Source: Bacillus sp. FJAT-45037
GTDB taxonomy: Bacteria; Bacillota; Bacilli; Bacillales; Bacillaceae_D
DNA length: 64,000 bases
Assembly: GCF_002797325.1 (NCBI RefSeq)
Contig: NZ_NISN01000004.1
Span: 60,517-124,516, forward strand
Direction of reading: 5' to 3'
The notes beneath the pieces are model-generated. The model searched no databases, was not told the origin of the DNA, and saw only the letters and a program-made list of their open reading frames with translations. Positions 44,797 to 53,600 of this stretch are shown here, one piece after another. The number at the start of each line of letters is the position of its first letter. The stretch's first letter is position 1. Position numbers and translations under genes: made by a program.

Positions 44797-45029
44797 ATGA
44801 GTGCCTACAGATTAACTATTGTACGACACGATCCAACAACAATTCATCCATCGGAGATTCAAGAAGAAGGAAACAGATATGCTGCAGGTATTGCTGTTGC
44901 ATTATTGGCATCTCATTTGCAACAGCAGCAATAGCCAATGGTGTTGGAAGACCGATTGGAGGTATGATTACTTTATTTGGAATTTTTTCGGCAGTAGGGA
45001 GCACACCACAAGATCTGACTGAAGAGTGA
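44797..45029 (+). pseudogene. Frameshifted small membrane protein or bacteriocin-like peptide
   Basis: ATG behind AAAGGGGATATG starts MSAYRLTIVRHDPTTIHPSE, then QEEGNRYAAGIAV and a stop at 44934. A second frame over the same place carries IIGISFATAAIANGVGRPIG, then GMITLFGIFSAVGSTPQDL before a stop at 45029, a Gly/Ala-rich hydrophobic stretch. Joining both frames near 44890-44910 would give a peptide of about 75 residues with a hydrophilic leader and a hydrophobic helix-pair. I infer a frameshifted gene; the nature of the original product is uncertain. Confidence 0.35.
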
Positions 45030-45709
45030 ACTTTACGATTTAAATTAACAGAGTACCCTTAGATCGCCAATAATTCAACTCAAACATACGGGGGATAAAT
45101 AGTATATTCTGTATTTGATCGAGATACAGGTGTAAGTAAGACGTTAGAACGAGTGACAACTGCTCGAACAGCGGCTTGATACGAAGAAAGATTCATAAAG
45201 CATAATTTGGAATAAAAATAACTAGAGCTAGGATTAAATTAGTTCAAGTGAAATTATGCTTTATTCTATAGTTACTAGTAAGAGTGGTCCATTAAGTTAG
45301 AAACACATTAACCCGTAATACACAACACACTAGGGGATTGCTCAACTAACCTCCCGCACCCCCTCAACACAGCATTCCCTCTAATCTTCATCACGCTTCT
45401 GTCCTTCTTGCCGCATGCTCCTTGTACGCAAAGTTCTCGCCCCCATACACACAGACCATTTGTACGTACAAATATTATCACTACGTATAAAGAGAATAGA
45501 TACGTAGAAACAAGTAATTAGTAAGTTGCTGGAATAAGCGAGAAGAGGGAGGTTATGTGTATAGCTGCATTTAAGTTATCCCCTACTGTGTTGTATAGTG
45601 TGATAAAATAATGAAGAGAGTTACTATTCTTGATCAAGACAACTGGAAGAGCTGATTACTCTTGTTCATTATCTTATACCTCATTAGAGTGAAAGGGTGA
45701 TCTCTACAA
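45030..45709. other. Long non-coding stretch before the SSB operon
   Basis: No intact gene. A fragment near 45110-45180 (FDRDTGVSKTLERVTTARTA) is possibly a relic. The sequence around 45350-45480 is distinctly more GC-rich than its surroundings and has no coding frame of length. An imperfect promoter-like region lies before the gene at 45710 (TGTTGTATAGTGTGATAAAAT near 45588). Confidence 0.35.
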
Positions 45710-46504
45710 ATGATCGAAAAATTAAACCTTAAACATAGTCTCCAATGGCTGTCTTTAGTTTTATTGAACATGCAGCCACTTACACCTGATGAATGCTATG
45801 ACAAACTCATAAAAACCTTACCACCACCGCCACAACCAGGCAGTCCCACTAGAAAATACTCGAAAGATAAAGTACGAGCCTACTTAAAAGAACTGGAATC
45901 GTTAGGGACTATTGTTTCTATTAAAGAGGCTGGTGTGACCAGTTATTCGATTACGAAAAAAGGATACAATCAAGAAGAAGAGTGGCGTAACGACTTATTG
46001 TCTCGAATGAAGACCATTCAACAATCCCTACATATCCTACTTGATCGTATGAACGGTAAGACGTATTCGGAGCCAGTCATGGTACCAAAAGAAGACCGGG
46101 AGTTTGTACGTTCCCTGATCACTATAAAAGATGTGATTCGTTTTTATATCATTGACTCTCTTCAAAAAGAAAAATCTGAAACACTGACTAACCTCCACAG
46201 GAAAATGCTCAACCATTATGGATGGACTTGTAGCCCTTCCTACTTTTTATTAGTAGGGCGTAACGAAATGTGTGAGGGGGTAGACAGCGAAAACAACCCT
46301 CTAAAAGTGCCTGTCATCTTACTCAAGAGCCAATACGGAGGAAATGCGAACAGAAGCTACACGCGAGTCTATTCACTTTCTGATCCAGTAGCCGCACAGG
46401 AGTGGAAAGAGATCTATGCCACGACAGCCACCGATAGCATACAGGAAGCGTTAATCTTTACCAATCAATTGATGGGATTGCTACGAGAAATGAGAACGGG
46501 GTGA
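45710..46504 (+). CDS. Winged-helix-like plasmid protein upstream of ssb
   Basis: The 264-residue protein begins with HSLQWLSLVLLNMQPLTPDE and KVRAYLKELESLGTIVSIKE, then TSYSITKKGYNQEEEWR, which is the helix-helix-recognition helix-wing pattern of PadR/winged-helix proteins. The C-terminal part is unassigned. It is the first gene of a tight unit with SSB (five bases apart) and the annealase-like gene, so it probably serves plasmid replication or recombination. Confidence 0.55.
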   Translation: MIEKLNLKHSLQWLSLVLLNMQPLTPDECYDKLIKTLPPPPQPGSPTRKYSKDKVRAYLKELESLGTIVSIKEAGVTSYSITKKGYNQEEEWRNDLLSRMKTIQQSLHILLDRMNGKTYSEPVMVPKEDREFVRSLITIKDVIRFYIIDSLQKEKSETLTNLHRKMLNHYGWTCSPSYFLLVGRNEMCEGVDSENNPLKVPVILLKSQYGGNANRSYTRVYSLSDPVAAQEWKEIYATTATDSIQEALIFTNQLMGLLREMRTG

Positions 46505-46508
46505 GTAT

Positions 46509-46838
46509 ATGAGTGATATTAATAACATTGTATTGTCCGGTAGACTAACTGCTGATCCCCAGCTTCATTATGTCAAAAAGGGGAATGAGCAAGTGCCTGT
46601 CTGCAATTTTAGCATCGCATCAGAAGATAAATTCGGCAGAACAAGCTTCATACCGATTATTGTATGGAGGAATTACGGGGAATCGGTAGCAAACTACGTA
46701 GAGAAGGGCCAAGAGGTCATCGTAAGTGGGAGTATATATAGTCGGAAGGATACGAAGTCAGGAAGAACGTTTATTGAGTTACATGCAAACGAAGTGAAGT
46801 ACGGGAACAAAGCAGGCACAAGTCATGACAACGTTTAA
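46509..46838 (+). CDS. ssb: Single-stranded DNA-binding protein, short form
   Basis: This 109-residue OB-fold protein has NIVLSGRLTADPQLHYVKKG, VPVCNFSIASEDKFGRTSFI, VIVWRNYGESVANYVEKGQE and VIVSGSIYSRKDTKSGRTFI, the canonical SSB core. It lacks the acidic C-terminal tail (DDDIPF) of housekeeping SSB, as do many plasmid SSBs. It overlaps the annealase-like gene by 14 bases. It probably coats plasmid single strands during replication or transfer. Confidence 0.93.
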   Translation: MSDINNIVLSGRLTADPQLHYVKKGNEQVPVCNFSIASEDKFGRTSFIPIIVWRNYGESVANYVEKGQEVIVSGSIYSRKDTKSGRTFIELHANEVKYGNKAGTSHDNV

Positions 46839-47391
46839 TGAACTCATTGTTAAACTATGCGAGCCTTTTCCTAAAGAAGTCCATGAACCTCGTTTTGACG
46901 GTCATGGCACGTATATTCCCATCCACATATACCTGCTGCGGCTTAATGAAGTGGCTGGTGAGCACTGGACACATGAACGGATAGGTGAACCAATCTTTTA
47001 TATGGAGGACAAAATGGTGCATACTGTTGTAAAGGTATCCATCTTAAACAGGAGCCATGTAGGAGAGGGGTTCTCTAAATTCCAAGTCGATGATAAGGGA
47101 AGAGTCATTAACCGACATTACGCGATTCGTTCAGCTACCAAAGATGGGATTAGAGATGCGATTTCCTTCTTTGGAATGGGCAAACCTCTTCAAGATACAA
47201 CCAAATCATCGACACATGACACTCTTACCAATGATCATCAAGCTTCGACTAGTATGGTTGATCGTACATGTGTAAAATGTAATGTTACTTTATCAGAGCA
47301 TGACTTGAATAAACTTAATCGTTTAAAGATCAAATTCGATTACTGTATTGATCACATACCTAAGCATTTGAGAAAGAAAAGTATGATTTAA
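46825..47391 (+). CDS. Rad52-like single-strand annealing protein
   Basis: In this 188-residue protein, residues about 30-120 (YLLRLNEVAGEHWTHERIGE, VVKVSILNRS, RHYAIRSATKDGIRDAISFF, then GMGKPL) follow the Rad52/22 family order: L-N-E-v-f-G...W, a beta-sheet, and A-x-T-D-A-x-K-x-A-x-x-x-F-G-x-G. A C-terminal segment with TCVKCNVTLSEHD and DYCIDH may be a small metal-binding knuckle. Translational coupling to SSB supports a recombination role. The assignment rests on pattern only. Confidence 0.65.
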   Translation: MTTFNELIVKLCEPFPKEVHEPRFDGHGTYIPIHIYLLRLNEVAGEHWTHERIGEPIFYMEDKMVHTVVKVSILNRSHVGEGFSKFQVDDKGRVINRHYAIRSATKDGIRDAISFFGMGKPLQDTTKSSTHDTLTNDHQASTSMVDRTCVKCNVTLSEHDLNKLNRLKIKFDYCIDHIPKHLRKKSMI

Positions 47392-47418
47392 TAGTTGAAC
47401 TTAAAGGAGAAGATTGTA

Positions 47419-47567
47419 ATGGAAAACCACGAGATTAATCAAGTTATTGAAGATTTACGTAGCAGCAACCTTCATTCTTATCACGTATCCATTTTCAATC
47501 ATTCAGGGGGAATGCTCAAGTAGGGGGTTCTGTCATATATACCTATGAGGTTGGATGGACTAAATAG
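47419..47567 (+). pseudogene. Small frameshifted protein gene
   Basis: ATG behind AAAGGAGAAGATTGTA encodes MENHEINQVIEDLRSSNLHS, YHVSIFNHSGG and then a stop at 47523. In an adjacent frame the sequence continues as NAQVGGSVIYTYEVGWTK to 47567. The two parts read well as one 49-residue beta-rich protein with a one-base shift near 47510. Confidence 0.4.
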
Positions 47568-47789
47568 TTAAATATATAGGCTCTTCGGAAAATCGTGTTG
47601 AAGTGGAAGATTCACAGACAAAATGTTTCTACTTATTTCTCCATTTCTTCGTGCTTATTTAATAAATTATTTTTTTGACGAAAATTTGATGTTTTTATTC
47701 CCCATATCGTCGTGCTAAAATTGACTGGGTTTCTCGAGTTACATCTTTAATTGTGAGTGGAATAATCAGTAGAAGGGAGTAAGAGATCT

Positions 47790-49241
47790 ATGGAAGTAAT
47801 TGACCCGCATATCCTCCAAAATATAAAAGGAGAATTAAATTCTCGACTGATTGATGATATTGTTAAGTTCTTATTTGATCGCAAGAAATCTAAACTTACT
47901 AAAGATGAATGGTTTGAACAATATTTGGAAGATATTCTAAAAGATTATTTCATCCCAGAACGTGGTCAAATCATCGATTACTCTATAATTAAAAAGAAGC
48001 ATATAAAGAAGAGACAAGATAACAAAAGATCTTGGATCAAATCCCTTAAAGAACATACGGACTCTCCAAATAACCCATTAGAACAAGAATATTTCATGAG
48101 GCAAAAAGTCGCTCGAGAAATTGATAATAATCAAATAAATGAATTATTAAATGAATCCTTAGATACATTCATGACTAAAAAACTTGAAGAGCTTGAAATA
48201 TGGAGAAAAAATAAGTATGCACCAATTAGCTCTTTCCCATATCTTCACACTAAAACTAAATCTCAGATTAAGTTAGCATTTCAAGTGGATATCGTGCTTG
48301 ATATATCAGAATTTTTAATACAGAACAATGGGAAGATGCAGAAAGAAACTTTGTTTCAAGTAGAAGCATTTGTGAATAATCCTATATTTAGTGGCAAGTC
48401 ATTTGCACTAGAAACCCAAGATGCTGCACACGATAGTCTATACAATGATTACGTTGTAGATGATGATTTTGTACTAAGAACCATTATAAAACTTAATGAA
48501 GGTGATACCGTCCGCGTAAAGAAAAATACTACTCTAGACGAAAAGGATTCTACCATTATTCAATATATCCTATCTCAAAGAGATGAATTGTTCTTCACTA
48601 ACCGGACTATTGAAGTAGATCTCAGAGATCTAGTTAAAGTAATTTATGGAACCTGTGGAACAAAACAAAATGATTTAATAGAAAAACGTCTGAAAAAAAT
48701 TAAAAATTATAATATAGAAGCCATTATAAACAATACCGAATACTCTAAGCCTTCTTCGGTAGAATACAGTATTTTTGATAGAATTTTTGTTGGGAAAAAC
48801 CCAAAGATAAACAATGGAAATCGTTATGTAGAAATAGTCGTTGGAGATACCATCTATCAACAGGTTATAAATTCAAAAATTATTAGTGTATATAGAGATT
48901 CGTTTGGGGCCCTTAATAACCCAATTTCGAGAGTTCTAATTTATGCTCTCCAAAAAGAGAGACTAGAACGACACATAAATCATCGCTCGTTAGAAGATCT
49001 ATATTCATATAAATTTTTCCTGAATCGAGTTCGCTTCAAAGACCCCAAAAATATAAATGATAATTTAGCAGAGATTTATAACTCTTTGCACGAATTTAAA
49101 AAACAAAATATACTAATCCAAGATTTAAAACAGGTATATCAATCGTTTGAAATTACTTTTATTCCATTATCTAATATTGAGATAAATGATTTTTTCAGAC
49201 GTGACAAAGAACAAGCTATAGAAATATCCCCCACTATTTGA
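47790..49241 (+). CDS. rep: Putative plasmid replication initiator
   Basis: The 483-residue protein starts at ATG behind GAAGGGAGTAAGAG. No named family is obvious, but it is large, soluble and rich in helix/strand patterns of winged-helix replication proteins (for example IEVDLRDLVKVIYGTCGTKQ, VEYSIFDRIFVGKNPKINNG, NPISRVLIYALQKERLERHI). It is followed directly by twelve iteron-type repeats, the strongest sign that it is the initiator that binds them. Theta replication with copy control by iterons is inferred. Confidence 0.6.
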   Translation: MEVIDPHILQNIKGELNSRLIDDIVKFLFDRKKSKLTKDEWFEQYLEDILKDYFIPERGQIIDYSIIKKKHIKKRQDNKRSWIKSLKEHTDSPNNPLEQEYFMRQKVAREIDNNQINELLNESLDTFMTKKLEELEIWRKNKYAPISSFPYLHTKTKSQIKLAFQVDIVLDISEFLIQNNGKMQKETLFQVEAFVNNPIFSGKSFALETQDAAHDSLYNDYVVDDDFVLRTIIKLNEGDTVRVKKNTTLDEKDSTIIQYILSQRDELFFTNRTIEVDLRDLVKVIYGTCGTKQNDLIEKRLKKIKNYNIEAIINNTEYSKPSSVEYSIFDRIFVGKNPKINNGNRYVEIVVGDTIYQQVINSKIISVYRDSFGALNNPISRVLIYALQKERLERHINHRSLEDLYSYKFFLNRVRFKDPKNINDNLAEIYNSLHEFKKQNILIQDLKQVYQSFEITFIPLSNIEINDFFRRDKEQAIEISPTI

Positions 49242-49258
49242 TAGTGAGGGATATTATG

Positions 49259-49762
49259 TTTCGCACTTTTTGCTGTACTTCATACTCTATTTCGCACTTT
49301 TTTCTGTACTTCATACTCCGTTTCGCACTTTTCGCTGTACTTCATACTCCATTTCGCACTTTTCGCTGTACTTCATACTCCATTTCGTACTTTTCGCTGT
49401 ACTTCATACTCCATTTCGCACTTTTCGCTGTACTTCACTTAAAATAAGGTAGTTTAAAGAATTATTTTTAGATACACTCGTAAGAATATTTAGGTCCATT
49501 TCGCACTTTTTCGTGTACTTTACAACTCATTTCGCACTTTTTTGTGTATTTCATGTCTGGTTTCGCACTTTTTCGTGTACTCTATAACTCATTTCGCACT
49601 TTTTCGTGTACTTTCTATTAAAAAATACATAAAATATTTTAAATATCTTTATGTACCAGTGGTTTCATACTAAAACGCGCTTTTTGGTGTACTTTACTTT
49701 GTTGTAAAAAACCCCTAGTAAATAAGGCTTTTCAATTGATTTCGCACTTTTTAATGTACTTT
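49259..49762 (+). repeat. Iteron array, about 12 copies (candidate origin)
   Basis: Direct repeats of the core TTTCGCACTTTT, three variable bases and TGTACTT are spaced about 31 bp apart. Six copies run from 49259 to about 49437 (followed by TCATACTCCA), then a 60-base gap; four copies run from about 49499 to 49612, and two more diverged ones are near 49675 and 49740. Two open frames across the array are only translations of the repeat. Position immediately after the large rep-like gene and absence of spacers argue for an iteron origin. Confidence 0.85.
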
Positions 49763-49854
49763 ATGTACATTTTACCAATTCTATTAACCTTGCTATAATT
49801 TAGTTGCTAGAGAGATGTTGTATAGGTATTTACTTTAGACAGGATATTATGCTC

Positions 49855-50090
49855 AAAAAAAAAGAGCTGATCCTGAGATCAACTCTACTAGTAAACTGAA
49901 ATCTACAAACGCCAATTTGTAGATAGGCTCATTCATCACATGGATTGCGACTCCTGATGAATGTTGAAACGAACAAAAAACTAAATAACCAAACAAACCA
50001 AACTTCGCAAAAAATTTTTCGTGCGAGGTCGTCTTTAATTTTGTCTTTTTTAGATAACTAAATTATATCGTATCTTTCACTTATTTTTCA
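49855..50090 (+). ncRNA. Possible structured leader upstream of 50143
   Basis: This stretch has consecutive hairpins: AGAGCTGATCCTGAGATCAACTCT, TCTACAAA/TTTGTAGA (49902-49923), CATTCATCA/TGATGAATG (49930-49962) and CTTCGCA with a TGCGAGG partner followed by T-rich DNA near 50030-50050. It precedes a winged-helix replication-type gene and could be an attenuated leader or an antisense regulator of replication. No known riboswitch class is recognisable. Confidence 0.4.
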
Positions 50091-50142
50091 AGTGCTGTCA
50101 CCATTATTCATAACAACTATTCAAAAGAAGGAGGTGAACATA

Positions 50143-51591
50143 ATGATTCTACTTAATGACTTAGCCTTTAATGGGGAAGAAACCAAACCTGTTGCTGTGA
50201 GCTTTCCATTTTATAAGAAAGCCTTTGGAATGGATGCTTCAGACAAAGAAAAGCTTGGTAAGGTCACTCATGCAGAAATTGACCTTATGCTTATTCTTCA
50301 TAAGATTTGTAGTACCAATGGTAAAATTCTATCAACCAATCGTCATCAAATTTTCCGTCGTTATAAAGCTTATTTCGAAAAATCTTGTACACAATCCCAG
50401 TTCTATAAAGCCTTTAATCGCTTCGTTTCTGATGGACTAGTTAGCGAAAGTAAAGACCAAGACTCTGGCTTATATACATATACACTTCAATACTTCTTAA
50501 ATGAAAATCAGGTAACAGAACGATATGTTTGTCTATCACCCATCGTATTTTCATCTGCTTTTCATTCTGTGACTCTTGCAGCTCGTAAGCTTTTCATTGT
50601 GGCTTCTATGCGTCAAGGGAATAACAGCTTTATCGCATATCCATTGAAATCTGAAAAAGGCTTATACCAACTTCTACGAAAGAACCAACCAGCTCATGTA
50701 CAGTCTGTTTTTAGAGAACTACAGGGTGATAACAAGGCAGGCTTGGTGCTATTTGATAAAGGTACCTTACTCAAAAAAAGAGGGGTCTATACAGACGTTC
50801 TATTCTCCGTAGACAGCAAATATCGTATCGCCCCAACTGTAGGAGATAAGTTTAGGGATACGTTGAAGCCAGTGATGAGGTATCCGCGTAAGATGAACTT
50901 TATTTCTAAACTACTAGCATCCGAAGGTGTCGCTGAATTACAGGAGGAAGTAGGGTCATTTATTCATCTCTTTAAGCGCTTGGGGTATCGTGTGATCAGA
51001 CAAGTCATTCGTGAATTATCGCTAGTCTTTAAAGAAACAGGTGTTATGCCTCATTTAATTGATTTTATAAAGAAGCAATCGACTCGAAAGAAAGAGAAAG
51101 AATTGGTTGACCTTGCGTATGAACATGGCTTAGCTGAGCATGTAGCTCACTTTAATAAAGGCGTAGATAGAGAGGACGCTCTTCACCAATTTATTGTGAA
51201 AGTCTCACAAGACATTCCGTTACATAAAATAGGTAAAGCATTTAAGAAAGCTAAGAATGTCATTGATACGCATGGTTTACTACAAGCCATAGATGTTACT
51301 TTAGACGATTATCACACCTACACTCGATTAAATAGATACCAGGAAATTCTTGCTGTGAGGCTTCGTGCGGAGCAGCTTCAAGTAGATCCGTCTTACTACA
51401 AGCATCTAGAGAAACAGGCTAGTTGTGAATTAGAATTAGGTGCTACTTTAGAGGGTTCCATTGACTGGTTATTAGCAACCATTGAAGCAAACGCACACCT
51501 GCATCCGTTACCTGAGCGTCTTACAATCGCGGAACCATTGCATACCTTCATAGGCTCCGTATGGAACCGTCCCATCTTTAATAGCTATTAG
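50143..51591 (+). CDS. Winged-helix replication-type plasmid protein
   Basis: Start ATG 50143 has a strong GAAGGAGGTGAACATA site; the product has 482 residues. Two winged-helix-like units can be seen: LMLILHKICSTNGKILSTNR to QFYKAFNRFVSDGLVSESKD, and AARKLFIVASMRQGNNSFIA to YPLKSEKGLYQLLRKN. The remainder is helical. The layout resembles that of the broken gene at 53601-55034. It lies just downstream of the iterons, so it is a candidate second initiator or plasmid-maintenance regulator; I cannot assign a family. Confidence 0.6.
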   Translation: MILLNDLAFNGEETKPVAVSFPFYKKAFGMDASDKEKLGKVTHAEIDLMLILHKICSTNGKILSTNRHQIFRRYKAYFEKSCTQSQFYKAFNRFVSDGLVSESKDQDSGLYTYTLQYFLNENQVTERYVCLSPIVFSSAFHSVTLAARKLFIVASMRQGNNSFIAYPLKSEKGLYQLLRKNQPAHVQSVFRELQGDNKAGLVLFDKGTLLKKRGVYTDVLFSVDSKYRIAPTVGDKFRDTLKPVMRYPRKMNFISKLLASEGVAELQEEVGSFIHLFKRLGYRVIRQVIRELSLVFKETGVMPHLIDFIKKQSTRKKEKELVDLAYEHGLAEHVAHFNKGVDREDALHQFIVKVSQDIPLHKIGKAFKKAKNVIDTHGLLQAIDVTLDDYHTYTRLNRYQEILAVRLRAEQLQVDPSYYKHLEKQASCELELGATLEGSIDWLLATIEANAHLHPLPERLTIAEPLHTFIGSVWNRPIFNSY

Positions 51592-51594
51592 ACA

Positions 51595-51630
51595 TAGCTC
51601 TCTTTAAAAATTTGAGTAAAGAGGGCTGTT
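51595..51630 (+). terminator. Terminator
   Basis: AGCTCTCTTTA pairs with TAAAGAGGGCT (one G:T pair) just after the stop of the preceding gene. Confidence 0.65.
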
Positions 51631-51639
51631 AGTCATGGC

Positions 51640-52080
51640 CGCATGTACTTCTAATATGAAGATATAATAGAAAGAAAAAGATCGCTGTGAATCACCTTAT
51701 CTCTTTATCTTAAAAAACCATAAAGAATAATGGGGATTATCTTAATAAGGTGGATAAGAAGCACTAATTGGTGATAATTCATTATCACATAACCCTCTTT
51801 TCTACAATAAAAATTCACCCTTATTTTTACAATGGTTTTTTAATATTCTATGTTGCTTTCTTTATGATTTTCATAAGCTTTACCTGAGGTAAAACCGACA
51901 TTCATTTATGGTTTTTTAATCTAAAAACGCTTGAAACCATTAATATATAGACTTTTAAAGAGAGTACTAAAAGAGTGCCTTTAAGAGAATTTAGTATTAG
52001 AAGTATTACTTCATATTAGGCAAATCTTCATTTCACACAAAAGGGATTGGAAATAAGAATGGTATAATTTATTTAAGAAT
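51640..52080. other. Non-coding stretch with inverted A/T motifs
   Basis: No gene. TTAAAAAACCATAAA near 51711 is repeated inverted as TTTATGGTTTTTTAA near 51906, with a partial copy near 51833. Their significance is unknown. Confidence 0.35.
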
Positions 52081-52097
52081 ACAAGGAGGATTCAATT

Positions 52098-52277
52098 ATG
52101 AGTTTAAAAGTACGGGATATTCTTTCTGATGAAGAAAACAATCAACTTTCTATACTCAAAATACAGTTATTGAATGCTGATACAATTAAAGAAGCGAATA
52201 ATATTAAAGAAAAAATGGATCAGATTGTACTTATTGCAAAAAAAAGATATTACCTGAACAAAGGGAGTAGTGAGTAA
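52098..52277 (+). CDS. 59-aa helical protein
   Basis: A near-perfect AAGGAGGATTCAATT site precedes the ATG. The product, MSLKVRDILSDEENNQLSIL with KEANNIKEKMDQIVLIAKKR further on, is two charged helices of about 25 residues each, like small coiled-coil regulators of the Spo0E size class, but without the SxxxD motif. A helical regulator is a guess. It stands alone. Confidence 0.55.
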   Translation: MSLKVRDILSDEENNQLSILKIQLLNADTIKEANNIKEKMDQIVLIAKKRYYLNKGSSE

Positions 52278-52305
52278 GCTGCTACGTGTTCCTTAAAAAA
52301 TGGTC

Positions 52306-52701
52306 GACAAAAAAGGCAAGGTCGTCATTAACCTTTCCTCAATGAGCGCACCTTCACCAATGACAAAAGTACCTGCCTACAGCTCAGCAAAAGCAGCGAT
52401 TGATAATTTTACGTAATGGTTAGCTGTGCATATGGCCCAATCAGGTGTACGTGTGGACGCGATCGCACCTGAATTCTTTTTAACAGAACAGAACCTTAAG
52501 CTTCTCAAAAATGAGGATGGTATGGTAGCCTAACTGAACTTTCAGATCATTACTCACACACCAATGAGACGATTCCGTGAACCGAAAGATTTATCGAGAA
52601 CGCTCTTGTGGCTAGCAGAAGATAACATGTCCGGATTCGTCACAGGTATTACAGTATCAGTAGATGGTGGATTTATGTCGTACTCTGCGTATAAGGAATA
52701 A
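52306..52701 (+). pseudogene. Short-chain dehydrogenase, 5'-truncated with two stops
   Basis: Reading frame 52306-52701 encodes [33 protein letters not shown], a TAA, WLAVHMAQSGVRVDAIAPEF, then a second TAA, and THTPMRRFREPKDLSRTLLW and VTGITVSVDGGF. This is the C-terminal half of an SDR close to D-mannonate oxidoreductases, with the catalytic Tyr-x-x-x-Lys (YSSAK) preserved but the NAD domain missing. Both stops fit single C-to-T changes. It is dead. Confidence 0.85.
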
Positions 52702-52705
52702 GGAA

Positions 52706-52735
52706 GGCACAGCCCTTTTCGGTTGTGCTTTTTTG
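52706..52735 (+). terminator. Terminator after the SDR relic
   Basis: GGCACA with TGTGCT around a GCCCTTTTCGGT core, then six T. Confidence 0.7.
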
Positions 52736-52914
52736 GTGATCGGGAGGTGGATTATAGGGTGTGATCCAGATAGACAAAGAGAAGCCAGTAGCTAAAATGC
52801 CTTTCACCTTTCTGCATAGTAATAAAAGGTTCAATTGTCGTAATTTAAAAGAAATAATATTAGGTGTGTAACGGAAAAGACTAAAAAAAGCGAGGAATTC
52901 TAATATGGCTATTA

Positions 52915-53196
52915 GTGGGTATTGCCTTGTTATATCGCCAATGGGCAAAAAAAGCCGTTCACGAATCAAAACGCTTTTCAAACAACTTTCCTGTTACACC
53001 TAGCGGACAGCCAATGCCTGTACACACGTGGGACGAAGAGCCCGGGGTAACCTGTGACAATACTTACAGCCCTACAATAGAAGAAGAGTACGGAAATAAA
53101 TCCGACATGGAAATCAAACAGTTATCTGAATTAGCTGACGTACATGCCAAGCAAGAGAGAAATCTAAATAGAGGTGACCTATCAGACCCATGGTAA
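52915..53196 (+). CDS. Small protein with one N-terminal membrane helix
   Basis: The frame encodes GIALLYRQWAKKAVHESKRF and a long hydrophilic tail rich in acidic residues. It is open upstream for seven further hydrophobic codons (GILIWLL), so the true start may be earlier or lost through a one-base change near the ATG at 52904. GTG 52915 is the first formal start. It may be a membrane-anchored accessory protein; no family recognised. Confidence 0.4.
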   Translation: MGIALLYRQWAKKAVHESKRFSNNFPVTPSGQPMPVHTWDEEPGVTCDNTYSPTIEEEYGNKSDMEIKQLSELADVHAKQERNLNRGDLSDPW

Positions 53197-53600
53197 CTAA
53201 TATGATTAAATTGATTATTATTTTCTATATTTAAGAATGGGTTTAAAGAAACTATTTTAAGATCAAGTTAACTAAGAAAACAGTTTGTAATTAATTTGCC
53301 AAGAAGGTTAAACTCTTGGGCGATTCAAAAAATGTTTGAAAAGTAAGAAGTTTCATTTGAGAAGCATTTAATGAATTAATGTTAAAAATAATAAGTCTCT
53401 ATGGAGACTTAATTAAAAACAGATACCTTATTTTTCCATTTACCCACAAAAAAAAGACTTGTTGCGTTGAACATGGTTATAGGTTGATGATTAATATGAC
53501 GATTATCGCATTAAAAAATTGATCATATTTAAACTCCAATCTTAATAGACCTGCAAAATGGATTTTTTTGCAAGTTAGTAACTGATAATATTTTGAAAAT
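53197..53600. other. Non-coding AT-rich spacer
   Basis: No gene or strong hairpin seen. It separates converging genes (52915 rightward, 53601 leftward) without an obvious terminator. Confidence 0.4.

Noticed and set aside
47090..47275. Frame inside the annealase-like gene
   Set aside because: Shadow of the coupled frame, without a start signal.
49238..49452. Two open frames of 60-69 codons with repeated motifs
   Set aside because: They are translations of the iterons in two frames and have no ribosome binding site.
49259..49762. Regular repeats considered as a CRISPR array
   Set aside because: Units are contiguous and nearly identical along their whole length, with no unique spacers and no cas genes; position after a rep-like gene fits iterons.
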